Source: Aedes albopictus | Lineage: Eukaryota > Arthropoda > Insecta > Diptera > Culicidae | DNA: 64,000 nucleotides | Direction of reading: 5' to 3' | NCBI RefSeq assembly: GCF_035046485.1 | Contig: NC_085136.1 | Location: 83,159,734 to 83,223,733 of the forward strand | Part shown: piece by piece, positions 44,011 to 54,687 of the stretch | Numbering within the stretch: the stretch's first letter is position 1 | Layout: each line of letters begins with the position of its first letter | Notes under the pieces: generated by a model | Databases searched by the model: none | Seen by the model: the letters and a program-made list of their open reading frames with translations, nothing else | Told to the model about the DNA's origin: nothing | Translations under genes and position numbers: made by a program

Positions 44011-44089
44011 TCTGCCGTGTACAGCATAGTTGTCCCATGTTCATAGGAAATCCTATAGAACATGGGACAACTATGCTGCATACGGCAGA
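44011..44089. mobile_element. Tiny hairpin element, CTGCCGT family
   Basis: Arms TCTGCCGTGTACAGCATAGT and complement with GTCCCATGTTC near the loop, TA on both sides. Clean palindrome of about 80 bp. Confidence 0.7.
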
Positions 44090-44884
44090 TATGTACTACG
44101 AAGTCAGGAATTTCACTGTCAGAGATTGGTCCAAAGGGTAACTTGGGCCACCCTAATGCCACCGTAGCGTCTAGAGGTGAAGAAATCCATTAGTCCATTA
44201 TTGCCAACTAGGGACAGACGATGCGATGGATGGAGAAATTGTGACCGCATCAGGCCAGGCGGAGGCGGTGACGGAAATCATTTGTAGCCACAATTCTGTG
44301 ATCAGAAAACCGCAAATGATGGTCTTTTGTGTTGAGTTATGGATTTGTGTTCGACCAAACCGAAGGCTGTAACGTTTCAATCTAGTTTTGGTTTCATGTA
44401 ATAATGATGTGTTCCTATTTTCGGAAATGAGCTTTTTTGAGCCATTTTTATAACCATGTTTCCATGTTTCCATGTTTCTGTGGCCCTTCTACCATTTTTC
44501 AAGAGAAACCTTCATATTTGTTTTTTTTTTTTCAAATATTTCTTTAAAACACATTTAATGGACTTCCTCGGAAATTTCTTTAGAAAAAAATAACTTGGAA
44601 TTCCATTGGATTCCGGAGATCAATCGCGAATTCCTTCAGAAATTTCTCCAGGGATTCCTTCAGAAATCCTTTCGAAATATTTTGAAACTTTCCTTCATAA
44701 ATTCTTCCATGGATTCCTTTGCGAAACTTGCAATGGCTGTTTTCAAGATTCCCCCATATACTTCTGGAAATATTTCATTAATTTCTTCCTAAAAAGCTTC
44801 TTGAGTTCCTTCAGACGTTCCTCCAAGAATTATTTCAGTGGTCGCTTCAGATATTCTTAAGGAGAAACTTCAGAGAATACAAAT

Positions 44885-45180
44885 ATGGCTGCCACAATGG
44901 CCGTCTTAGATCCCTACTCACGTTTTCAAGAGCACCAATCTTGAAAATTCGTAAACAAATACGCTTGATTTCGAAAAGCTGCCTCTTTTTACAAGTGAGC
45001 AAAGGCGCTGTCCATAAACCACGTGGTCATTTTTTGGAAGATTCCGAAGCCCCCGCCCGCGTGGTCTTTCGTTCATACAAAAAAAATGTATGGACCGTGG
45101 TCTTTGCCCGGACCCCCCCCCCCCTAAGGAGACCACGTGGTTTATGGATGGCCCCAAAGCCAGAATAAACAAGTGCAGCT
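44885..45180. repeat. Dispersed module shared with 12730-12860
   Basis: ATGGCTGCCACAATGGCCG, CGTAAACAAA and TTACAAGTGAGCAA match the earlier copy. Here it is split at GAGCAAAG by the C-rich hairpin element. Confidence 0.6.
45003..45165. mobile_element. C-rich hairpin element, ACCACGTGG arm type
   Basis: Arms CTGTCCATAAACCACGTGGT and ACCACGTGGTTTATGGATGG, inner GTGGTCTTTCGTTCATAC and GTATGGACCGTGGTCTTTG, and runs of C. CAAAG stands at both sides. Same plan as 8790-8957. Confidence 0.72.
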
Positions 45181-45830
45181 TAGTTTGATGCTTCGTTCGT
45201 CAGATTTGTGCCTCTAAAGTTTGTATGCAACACTACAATGGGATTTCTTGATGTTTCACCTTAAATGCAGAAATCCTGCGAGGATTGTTTTAAAATAGTT
45301 CTGGGATTTTTTTGAGATTTTTTAAAGGATTCCCTTTCTCGGGCGTTTTTATCAAAAAATCTCGCAGTACTTCTAAGGGATTCATACAGCTCATCTTATC
45401 CAGGGAATTTTTCAGGAATTTCTTTAGGGATTGCAGCTTGGTTTTAATTGAAAATTCTCCACGGATTACTTCCAAGATGTTTGCATAATTTCTTTAGTTT
45501 TTCAAATTTCAACATGTTTTTTTTTACAGAAATTCACACAGAGAGTCCTTTATGAAATTCTACAGATTTTATTATGTATTTTCTTGGAAATTCTTCTGGA
45601 CTGTTCTCAAACTTACCTTCAAGGATTTCTCTTCAGAGGAATCTTTTAGCAGTTCATTCAGATTTTTTTTCAGTTTTTTTTTTCAAGAATTTCTACATGA
45701 TCTCTTTTAAAAAACATAGGATTTCTTTTGTTTCTAGACATTTTGTAAAACTGTTCCAAAAATGTGTCAAAAGATTTCTTTTGTTCTGAGTTCTGCCAAG
45801 GGCTTCCAAAGCAGTTTTGTTTTTTTTTCC

Positions 45831-46640
45831 AAGTTTTCCGCCATAAAAAAAAACTTTAGAAAGTACCGGCAAGTCTCGCCGTAAACCAAACCATATGTTA
45901 TAAGATGCCAGGTGCTGTTGTTACAGTGCGTTTCAGGAAGGCTCTCCTCTGAGTTAGTCGTCAGATACAAGTGAAAGAATTGGTGATTGATTTCGTGTGG
46001 GTTGGTGTGTTCGTACGTCAGGAGTGTGTTTTGCGCGGTGGTTAGACTCGCTCGCAGAGTCAACCATGCTGATGGCAGCCCGTCGAAGCTGTCGTCGGTT
46101 GCTAGATGGTCGTCGTTTATAGTGAATTGCTTGCTCTCCGCGTGTAGTGAGCAATAGCGCTGCAACCTGCATGTCATGATTAAACTATCAAAGTGAATCC
46201 AGATCCAACGATACCTTCCCGACTAACAAACATTCCATCCTACAGCCTTTGATGGAGTCGCTGCGGTAAACAGAATAAAAACTCACTAGATTGCTTAGAT
46301 TACTCATTTTCGACGTTTTGTCCCTAAGTCACCAGGGTGCCCTCCATAGTGTTTTGCCCTTACGGCGCTAACATAATAATTAGCTGCCCTTCTTGAGTCT
46401 CAAACTTGAGGCCAAAGAAGGGCGGAATTGGGCAGATATTTTTGATAAGTCTAAATTTTCACCTCTATGGTATCACATTATGCGATTAACACAGTGTATT
46501 CTGTGTATCCTCGCCATTTGCGTTTTCCAATCGATACCGATCTGGTTCTATTGCTACTGTTCTTTGTTTTTGTGCTGTGATTGTAGAAAGTTTGATCTGG
46601 CCTGGCTTGGTTAGTTGCTACGATTAGGATAGCTCAGACC
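45831..46640. other. Unassigned DNA with a minus 136-codon frame
   Basis: The minus frame 46177-45767 is open for 136 codons but shows no recognised motif and runs into the GAATTCC-type block, so I do not call a gene. The stretch is less AT-rich than its surroundings around 45950-46150. Confidence 0.3.
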
Positions 46641-46673
46641 AACCTTCAGCATTAGAGCAACCCAACATTAGAA

Positions 46674-47335
46674 GTGGAACTGAATTTATTTTTTTTTTTT
46701 CGCAGCACAGGCGAGTCTTGGGACGAGAAGAGAAGCTGTAGAAACGAGTATAATTTTCCAAGTCAATGGTCCGTTATGAGTGTTTTGCTTGCTGTAGACA
46801 GTGTACAATTTCTCGATTCTAAAGCACTTTACGACTTACGCTCGACTGAGAATATCGATGATAGTGTTATTATGTTATGTGAACAGTGTTGTATGTCAGC
46901 CGATTTCTGGTGTCATACGCGAAGAGAACCAAACTATCTAAAAAAAAGACCATACTTGACAAAAATGCCATTACCATTACTAACGAGAACATTTCACCCG
47001 AAGGACAATCCGCTTTCTGCTGATGTTGTGTGTTCATCCTATGCCTTCCCATATAAGGAGGCATATAGTAAATTGAATATGTTGGTCGATGTTCGGAGCA
47101 AACTCTGCCAGTTACAAGGCAATTCTTTCGAAATGAAGCAAGGAATGAAGATGAAGTCACTTTCCACGTGGTTGCACAACAGGTCGATCAGACACATACG
47201 GGCAGATAAGTAGGTTATGTAATCCGGAGTGCTTTGGTCGTTTTTCTTACACCTGTGAGTGCCAGCAAAGCGGAGTTTATTAGCTTCTCGCAGGATATGA
47301 GATGGATGGAAACAGTTTCAATTATCCTTAAAGAA
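46674..47335 (+). CDS. Unidentified ORF in a dispersed repeat, 179 codons
   Basis: The open frame 46674-47213 has MSVLLAVDSVQFLDSK, LRSTENIDDSVIMLCEQCC, SADFWCHTRREPNYLKK and ends SIRHIRADK. I do not recognise the family, and no membrane span or known zinc finger is clear. Homology to the split copy (14340-13978 and 9255-8958) covers about 655 bp, beginning near the GTGGAAC before the ATG and ending 120 bp past the stop at CAATTATCCTTAA. A T-run followed by CGCAG (46687-46705) looks like a splice acceptor, so the real exon may start there. Conservation of frame across two copies suggests a protein-coding ancestor, either a gene fragment or part of a transposon. Confidence 0.45.
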
Positions 47336-47640
47336 GAGAAGTATAAGGAGAACCATAACAAGTCGTATATTTAATATCAATCTCGAAAAAAAAATAAGAA
47401 ACGATAATCTTGTTTGAGAATTTTTTTTATTAAATCTCTAAAGGAACCCCCGGAGGAATTTTGAAAAATTTTTAGACGACCCTAGAAGAGTCGTTGAGAG
47501 AATTTCAGGAGAAATCCCTACAAATGCTTCAAGAGTTATCTCTAGCAGAATTCCAGGATAAATTTCTAGAGGAACCCGAAAAGAACTTACTGGAACGGAA
47601 GAAAGAACAGCGAAACAATATTCAAGTATACAAATGTCAG
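47336..47640 (+). repeat. GAATTCC-rich repeat, short block
   Basis: GGAGGAATTTTGAAAAATTT, GAGAATTTCAGGAGAAATCC and CAGGATAAATTTCTAGAGG are typical words of the family. Confidence 0.6.
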
Positions 47641-48109
47641 TGTATATACCGAGAAATAGACGTTACACTCTACTATCTTCTCATTGATTACTTTTTTAGC
47701 AGCTGATTCAAATATTCGGCAACTTGCGGCGCTGGCATCGTTTCTGCTACTGTTTGACGTTTGCTGACTACCGCCACCTAGTGTTTTGTAATGTAATATG
47801 TTTTAAGTGTTACGTCAGTTTTTCTGTGGTGTACATGTGCCTCGAATTTTATAAATCTTAATCTAAAACATTAATATTAGATGAAAATGGCGCCTGATAC
47901 GTCAGAATGTTACTTAATTATGGAAGAAGCTTTTGATGCAATCGCTCGCCCACTACAAACAACGAATGTTGCGAGAATGGCGAAAAGCGTTGGACAATGG
48001 CTGCAAGGCACTGGTTCACGTTGGTTTATTGTTTACCATTTACTCGACGTAATTTTTGTGTCCTACTATATAAAGGCAACAGCAAATCAGATTATGAAAT
48101 AATGATAAA
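47641..48109. other. Unassigned DNA with a 73-codon frame
   Basis: The plus frame 47881-48102 (MKMAPDTSECYLIMEEAFDA start) has no recognised motif. GACTACCGCCACCTAGTG near 47766 resembles CACTACTGCCACCTACTG near 32703 in the gypsy insertion, so both may belong to one repeat. Confidence 0.3.
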
Positions 48110-48110
48110 T

Positions 48111-48329
48111 TAGGGTATGTGTTCCATCATTAAGCTCACGCTCCCATATTCATCCTATTCGAAAACAAGCGATTACGGCACCGATTGATTCCGTTCTTTT
48201 TGTTTTTATGGGTGCTCCCTTCTAACAAAAAATACAAAAATAAGAAACAAAACAAACAGCGCTTCAATCCTTTGTTTTTCGTAAGATGAAAATGGGAGCC
48301 ACATGCTTAAGAAGGGAACCAATACCCTA
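48111..48329. mobile_element. MITE, TAGGGTATGTGTTCC ends
   Basis: 219 bp including terminal TA. Left TAGGGTATGTGTTCCATCAT, right near-complement ending GGAACCAATACCCTA. Inner CATTTTCATC/ATTCATCC words pair. No ORF. Confidence 0.68.
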
Positions 48330-48607
48330 GGTGCTGTGAAGTTGAAAAGAAAATATTATTTTTTGTTTCGTTATAGACGCTCATTGAAATGCAGTACCTA
48401 CTTACCTGTGGAATCTAGAAGAGCTTTATTTGTTTTATATGCACGTTAAGGCTAGTCACGCATCTGGAAAAGATAATACTGTATCATCATTCGAAAAACT
48501 TTCAGCTCAATGGAAGCCTCAGTCTACACAAAACACAACCACGCCTTCCAATAATGTGTTACCATGTGTTACCATTTTACGGCATCATTCATCTCCGAAC
48601 AGCCAAA
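48330..48607. other. Unassigned DNA
   Basis: No gene or repeat is recognised between two MITEs. Confidence 0.3.
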
Positions 48608-48609
48608 TA

Positions 48610-48822
48610 TTGTGCGTTTAGCACTAAATTGAATTCCGAAAAAACTTCATTGACTTCCGCTGCCTTTCCTATGCGTTAAACATAACGTCGGAAGTAGTGC
48701 GCTGTACAGTAAATTTGATTTTCTATACAGCGCACTACTTCCGACGTAATGTTTAACGCATAGAAAAGGCAGCGGAAGTCAATGAAGTTTTTTCGGAAAC
48801 CAATTTAGTGCAAACGCCACAA
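48610..48822. mobile_element. Near-perfect hairpin MITE (copy 2)
   Basis: 213 bp, TA on both sides, the same length and ends as 21141-21353. About eight scattered differences are visible between the copies. Confidence 0.85.
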
Positions 48823-49547
48823 TAGCTGGAACAACTTCCAACGAGGGGTAAAACTTTTCTGTCTCTAATTAAATGCTGTTTGATGGAAGTGAAACGTCAG
48901 ACCATGTGCTAGAGCTAGACGCTTTTTTGCGCGCTTGCCATAGCACCTCATTATCCTGCTCGGCCGAGTTCATCAGTCAGGTTGAGGTTGTGTTGCGAGG
49001 CCGAAAGTTCCCTCCGCTGGCTGTTGGAAGTTTATTTCGCACTTTGGAAAAAGTGTGATCGTACAACACTCGCAGCCCACACACACATCCGATTTCTATG
49101 GTGTTCTTTTATAGTCGTTTCTTTGATTTCGAAGAGAGTGCGAGAAAAAACCTGCTGAACAAGATAAGGAGTAATGAGGAGTTTAGAAGTTCCTAATAAG
49201 CTCACTTATAACAAGAATCGCTCGTTTGGAACTGATTTGTTCTGGGAAGTGAGGTACTGTACGTGGTTCTTGGGAAGCTCAGACATGCCCGTTTTGATGA
49301 AGTGGAAGTCTGACACCCACTTTTCACCCACCGCACTTCAACACCCCGATTATCCTTGCACGCAGAAGGGCAACAGATGTGCTCCACTGAATGGTACATA
49401 ACGGACTAGCTAGAATGAAAGCCAGTTAGATACACTGATATGTTGTCACATGTCACATATGGTCCAGACCAGGGCAGAGCAGACACGTTCTTGTTTGTCT
49501 TCCCCTGGCACATTGTTGACGTTCATTTATTTATCACAGAGCGTACA
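48823..49547. other. Unassigned DNA
   Basis: Moderate GC with no recognised gene. A 61-codon frame (48873-49058) has no motif. Confidence 0.3.
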
Positions 49548-49842
49548 TCGCCCCATATAGCCCATATAGCCGAGGCGGTAAACGCACGGGTATTCAGCAT
49601 GACCATGCTGAGGGTGACGGGTTCGATTCCCGGTCGGTCCAGGATCTTTTCGTAAAGGAAATTTCCTTGACTTCCTTGGGCATAGAGTATCTTCGTGCCT
49701 GCCACACGATATACACATGCAAAATGGTCTTTGGCAGAGGAAGCTCTCAGTTAATAACTGTGGAAGTGCTCATAGAACACTAAGCTGAGAAGCAGGCTTT
49801 GTCCCAGTGAGGACGTAACGCCAAGAAGAGGAGAGGAGTGCA
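49548..49842 (+). mobile_element. tRNA-derived SINE, Feilai type
   Basis: Begins around CGCCCCATATAGCCGAGGCGG with an A-box-like TAGCCGAGGCGG, has the B box GGGTTCGATTCCC (about 49619-49631), then GTGCCTGCCACACGATATAC, CAGTTAATAACTGTGGAAGT, GAAGCAGGCTTTGTCCCAGT and ends ACGCCAAGAAGAGGAGAGGA. Layout and tail fit the abundant Aedes Feilai SINEs. It is nearly full length and little decayed. Confidence 0.85.
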
Positions 49843-50114
49843 TCGACGTGCCATACCTCAGAGCAACGGGAAGGGGTAGGAATGTTCTGTTTGATCACTG
49901 TCGCGACATTTTACATTCTTGCAATCAATGATTGGGGGGTATCTGAGCCATGGAAATCTGTGCAGAAAAAACGCAGTATGCGTCATGGTCATTAAGAGGG
50001 TCAATGCTACTATTATTGTGATATGAGAGGAATGAGGTGAAAAAGCAGCACATATATCCATAGCTGGCGTGAGTATTCGACATGACATGCTGAGGGTGGT
50101 AACGAAAGATTTCT
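49843..50114. other. Unassigned DNA
   Basis: No gene is recognised between the SINE and the RTE fragment. Confidence 0.3.
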
Positions 50115-50310
50115 AGCCCCTAACCTCAAAAATATTGAGGAGGAGGTTAGCCGGTTGAAAAACAACAAAGCCACTGGAGCAGATCAAATACCAAGCGAGC
50201 TTCTAAAATACGATGGAGAAGCACTGATGACAGCACTACATAGGGTCATTACACAGATTTGAGAGGAAGAAGTGTTTCCGGAGGAATGGTTGCAAGGTAT
50301 CGCCCCAGTC
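50115..50310 (+). pseudogene. RTE LINE reverse-transcriptase fragment
   Basis: The plus frame encodes LKNNKATGADQIPSELLKYD, LHRVITQI, a TGA, then FPEEWLQGIAPV: the start of an RTE-clade RT domain (K-NK-GxDxIP...W...G). It is cut off on both sides, the right side by a hairpin element. Confidence 0.72.
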
Positions 50311-50313
50311 AAC

Positions 50314-50440
50314 ACACGATTGTATATGATGTTCAATAGGAGGTTAACGTGAAGGCGATATGCGTACATTTTACACGTGGTTAAATGGAAGCATGAGCGC
50401 ATATGGCCTCCACTTTAGCATCCTATTCAACATCATATAA
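50314..50440. mobile_element. Short hairpin MITE
   Basis: Arms TTGTATATGATGTTCAATAG and TATTCAACATCATATAAG, also GGAGG/CCTCC words inside. It abuts the end of the RTE fragment. Confidence 0.55.
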
Positions 50441-50559
50441 GGTTTGTATCCGCAAAAATCCGGACACAGAAACACGGCTGTAACTCTGCAATGGATTGAT
50501 AAAATTGGCCAAAATTTTCACTGGAAACTCTTTGGTGTATATTTATTATTTGAGCAAAA

Positions 50560-51760
50560 TTTGATCAGAAATGAACAGGAATTTTTAATGATATCCAGAA
50601 TGGAATCTCTGAAAGATTTCATGCACGAGGTCGTGATGTCCTGTATTAATTCCAGGAAGAACTCCTGGGAAATTCTGAAAGATAACAGGAATTCTGAAGA
50701 AAACGCGTGATAAGTTTTTAAGAGAAACCTTAGAAAATCCCTCTGAAAAAAATGAAGAAATTCCAGAAGTAATTTTCAAATAAATCGTATAGCAGGATTT
50801 CCTAAACAAATCCTTAGAGTATTTTCAGAATAAATCCCTGGAGAAAAATCTGAAGGAACAAACTGAAGACGTTCAAAAGAAATCCTTGAAAAAAATTGCG
50901 GAGTAGTAATCCCTTGAGAAATTCTTCAAAAAACCTCATAAATAATTTTTGAAGTAATCACTGGAAAAACAACTGAAATCCTTGGAAAGTTTTATAATGG
51001 AATTCCTCTATTAATTCCTTGAGTAATAAAAGAACTCATGATGGAGCAATTCTAGAAGTAATTCAAGGAAGATTCTTTGAAGTATTCCTTGAAAAAGTAT
51101 ATTGAAGAATTTTGAAAATAATTCTTGAAGATTGTCTAAGAAATTCCTAAAAGAAGTTATGAAAAACGAGAAAACCCTCTAAGTTTTAATGAATCTTTGG
51201 AGAATTTTATAAAAAATCCCAAAAATCTTAAAAATGAGAATGCAATTTGAAGTGAAAATGTAAAGGAGTTTCTAAGGAAATGTATGGAAGATGTTATAAG
51301 TAGTCATTTATTTATAGTTTATTTTAAGTACCCTTTATCTAAAAAGAAGTCATTTTTTTTTCATTTTTAAAGGAGTCCCTTGAATTAATTTCTTTAGAAT
51401 CCCTAGACGTTTTTTTTAGAAATTGCTCGAGAAATTTCTGAAGGAATCCGTGTAAGATTTTTCAATAAAAAAACAGAGTAGAGAGTCAAGAGTAGAATTT
51501 TGTAGGAATATCCCTGGGGCACTTTCTGACGAAATCAGTCAAAGAATTCTGCTGAAAATTTTCTAATGGAATCATTGGAAAAATTTCTAGAGCAACTATT
51601 TAAGAAATATTTGGAATAATTGTTAAAGAATTTTTTTGATAAATTTCTGAAGCAACTCATAGAATTTTTTTAAACGAATTCCTCGAGAAATTTTGAAAGA
51701 GTTCCTGCAGACAATTTATGAATGACTCTCTGTAATACTTTTTATAAGAATTTCAGCAGG
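50560..51760 (+). repeat. GAATTCC-rich dispersed repeat (copy 2)
   Basis: Colinear with 15185-15580 over about 50660-51110: GAAGAAAACGC, CCAGAAGTAATT, CCCTTGAGAAATTCTTCAAA, TTCCTTGAGTAA, AAAGAACTCATGA. The rest is less alignable but in the same style. Confidence 0.7.
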
Positions 51761-52240
51761 AAATTTTAAAATTTTTCTTATATTATTTCAGCCATTCCAT
51801 AGAAAAACGATATAGTGCAAATCCGATTGTCGTGAACCTTGGTTGGCTCGTAGTTCTTCGAAAATAATTAGACCCGTATTTTTTTTCATTTCGTCATTAG
51901 GGTGACCAATTTTCAGATAGGGTATTTCTAAAAATCAAGGTTTTTAAAAACATTTTTTTTTTCAAAAATCATAACTTTTGAACCAGTTAACCGATTTTAA
52001 ACTTCTTTTTTTTTGTTTGAAATCTATTGAATTGTAGTTTTCAGTTAAATGCAGTGAATGGGCCAAATTGTGTTTTTGTCCAAAAAATATGCAAATATAT
52101 TAGTTTTTTCACGTTTTCAAGGTCTCGGGACCAAAGGTGTACCATGGTTTTATATTTTTATCAAAAAATAAACAGGAAATTTGGTGAAAATTTGGAAAAA
52201 ATCAGAAATGTATGTTTTTTTTAGTTTTTCAGATGATCGA
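51761..52240. other. AT-rich element-like DNA
   Basis: Contains GGTTGGCTCGTAGTTCTTCG and GGGTGACCAATTTTCAG, words I associate with mosquito repeats. Boundaries not found. Confidence 0.35.
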
Positions 52241-52387
52241 ATTAAAAACGGTTTGATGTACGGTGTTAGACTTTGGACGGACTACAAATTAAGTACCTAT
52301 CAAGAAAAAAAATGTTAAATTTAAATTTATACGTTCAATATGTAGTCCGTCCAAAGTCTAACACCGTATATCAAACCGTTTTCAATT
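52241..52387. mobile_element. 147-bp palindromic element
   Basis: Arms CGGTGTTAGACTTTGGACGG and complement between TA pairs (52259-52260, 52367-52368). The palindrome extends outward through AAAACGGTTTGAT, so the host site or an outer element is also symmetrical. Confidence 0.7.
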
Positions 52388-52459
52388 AGATTTCATAGAT
52401 CCATTTTAAAATCTTACCCTGTGTTACAGGGATAGGGATTTTTCAAAACATCATCGTTT

Positions 52460-52492
52460 TTCTTCTTCTTCTTCTTCTTCTTCTTCTTCTTC
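52460..52492. repeat. (CTT)n microsatellite
   Basis: About eleven CTT units. Confidence 0.9.
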
Positions 52493-52684
52493 ATGCAACA
52501 TCAAATCACCAATGGCCATTTCATAAGTTGGGTCTTATGGTAATCTTAAGTTTATTTGGCTCAGTGCATGTGTTATATCCTCGCAATAGTCCATTTTATG
52601 AGCCGATTTTATAAATGAAGTTTTGACAGGAGGTACCGTCACTACCATGTGAATATTTGTTAATACCATTATCAGAACTAATCT

Positions 52685-53233
52685 GCAAAGAAAACACACT
52701 CAGCAAAATCACCCGCTGATTCATTCACGATTGCCCTTCGAATTTGTTCCAGTGTTCCGCACAGTGTTTCCCCCTATCACACCCAGGTAGCGCAATGCAC
52801 ACCGAGAAGATTATTCCTCTTTTCGCACCCACCATTCGGTGTAATGCGCCGCGACCACCAGAGAAAGTTGTTGTTGTCAAAGCGAAGGTGGATGACAAGC
52901 CAGACAGACAGTCGGCGACGACGACGACGACGTCAAGAAAAAAAGTGCAAAAGAAAGGTTGTGCAGCTGCTGCCTGCTAGGGAAAAGTGCTTTTTTCTGG
53001 CCTCTTGTGTGTTGCAGCAGTTAAATTAGTGCTCATTTCCTCACCTTGTTGACCTTCCACTGATCGGTGCACTAATTTTAGGTCGAATTGCATCTTTGCT
53101 TCCCATCCCAGGCCGGTCGTGTGTTTACAAACGATTTTTTTTACGGCTGCAATTTTCCTGTTTTACATCCGAAGGGTGCTGCTGCTGCTGCTGCTGTTGT
53201 TGTTGTTGATCTCTGCGAGGTGGACGGCTCGAA
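52685..53233 (+). promoter_or_regulatory. Duplicated Paf-AHalpha promoter/5' UTR
   Basis: Matches 19782-20340 from AAAACACACTCAGCAAAATC to the start codon. It lacks a 16 bp insertion present upstream of the first copy, has one more GAC unit and two more CTG units. No base substitutions are seen in the last 280 bp before the ATG. Confidence 0.7.
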
Positions 53234-53629
53234 ATGACTGCGACTACGCTTCCCACGATCTGCAAAGACCTGGACGGTGACGATCGGTGGCTGAGTGTGC
53301 ACAAGCGATTTGTGCAGGAATGCAAGGAGAAGGATCCGGACGTGATGTTCGTCGGGGACTGTATTCTGGAGTCGCTGCAGTTCACCGAGTACTGGAACAG
53401 TCACTTTGTGCCGATGCATTGTTTGAATTTTAGCATACGAAACGACCGGATACAGAATGTGCTCTGGAGGCTGCAGAATGGGGAGCTGGAAAATGTTAGA
53501 CCTAAGGCGATTGTGCTGCACGTTGGGACGAACAACATTAGCGATAGTGCTGAGGAGGTGGTCGAGGGGCTGCTGGAATTGGTGAAGACGATTCGGGGCA
53601 AGCTGCCGGATGTGTACATAGTGATTCCG
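53234..53629 (+). CDS. Paf-AHalpha-like exon 1 duplicate (partial gene)
   Basis: 132 codons ending at a good donor GTGAGTAAC. It differs from 20341-20736 at 18 nucleotides, 17 of them synonymous and one conservative (Met113 to Leu). Cys replaces the nucleophile Ser here too. Homology continues only about 30 bp past the donor, then a SINE-type module starts. No exon 2 equivalent occurs in the remaining 10.4 kb; the intron of the first copy is 16.4 kb, so one could lie beyond the window. Alternatives are an orphan exon or, since it is across the 500 N gap, a misplaced contig. Confidence 0.8.
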
Positions 53630-53663
53630 GTGAGTAACGAACACGGTTGGGATTTTGACTTTG

Positions 53664-54010
53664 GATAACGTCTTTCGGCAACATATGGGGGTACAATTTC
53701 GAAAACAAAAATTTAGCATATAATGAAAAGTGATTCGATTTTGACCGCTGAAAACTCAACCAATACATGCTGGATTTCTATAATTTTAACATCAATGAAT
53801 CGAACATTTACCTATGCCTCGATACCAATAGAGCAACTTTGAGTGCTGAGAGTGACGATTTTGATTCCCGGTCGGTCCAGGAGCTTTTCGTTGAGTTTCT
53901 TAGGCTTTGATACTCTGCAAAGATCGTGCCTGCCACACGATATACACATACAACATGGCAATTAGCAGAGGAAGCTCTCAGTTAATAACTGTGGAAGTGG
54001 AAGATCAAAT
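53664..54010 (+). mobile_element. Degenerate tRNA-derived SINE
   Basis: Shares GGATAACG...GGCAACATATGGG with 24738, then CTATGCCTCGATACCAATA, GATTCCCGGTCGGTCCAGG, GTGCCTGCCACACGATATAC and CAGTTAATAACTGTGG. It begins where homology between the two Paf-AHalpha regions ends. Confidence 0.68.
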
Positions 54011-54679
54011 TTCTTGATGAATTTTTAGTATAACTGTGGATAATATACGGTAAATATAACTTGCGTTGATCATCCGCTGCAGAAAAAAGTTACGTTTTGT
54101 TGATTTTCCATTAAGAAAACGTGTTGTTGTACTCTACAAAATCATTGTTTTAAAATGCCCAGTGAAAACAGCTGAATACCGGACATGTAATGAATTGCTG
54201 TTTTCTAGGTATATTGAATAGTTGTTTTGAAAAGTAATATGAGTTTTCTTGTTTTTTTCTATGCTATTTTGCATGAAAAACTTATTTATTCGAGCAGTAG
54301 TCAAGGGGTGGATCACTCTTGAAACATCTGATGTATCAACATTTTTTATTGCATTCAAATGCATTTCAATGCATTCATTTATTAATTAAGTAAATTGACA
54401 ACCCATGGCTTGCTACAATGATTGATTCTTGTCAGTTGTCAGTTTCGAACAACAAATGAGTTTCAAATATGCTGTCTACGTCTAGCTTAAATAGCGATAC
54501 AATTTACTTTCGCTGTCCGAAGATCTGGTGGTATCGCGGGACAGGTGGAACAGACGCGAGGTACCAGGCGGAGGTAACAGGCGATCAATCGTGGTCCGGA
54601 GTCGATCCGGCACTTTGGCGAAACAGCTACCGGAGGGTCGAGGAGCAGCGTTGCCCGCAAACCGTTGGCGGAATAGCGT
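54011..54679. other. Unassigned DNA
   Basis: AT-rich to about 54480, then a GC-rich stretch (54510-54690) that continues after the hAT MITE to about 55400. The joined GC-rich segment might be a retroelement 3' part, but no domain is recognised. Confidence 0.35.
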
Positions 54680-54687
54680 CTTACGTC

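Larger units (their letters stand above)
44520..45830 (-). repeat. GAATTCC-rich dispersed repeat, inverse orientation
   Basis: T/C-rich on the + strand, full of AATTCCTTCAGAAAT, TTCCTCCAAG and GGATTTCTT words. It is the complement-type of the block at 14500-15870. Interrupted at 44885-45180 by another repeat. Confidence 0.65.
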
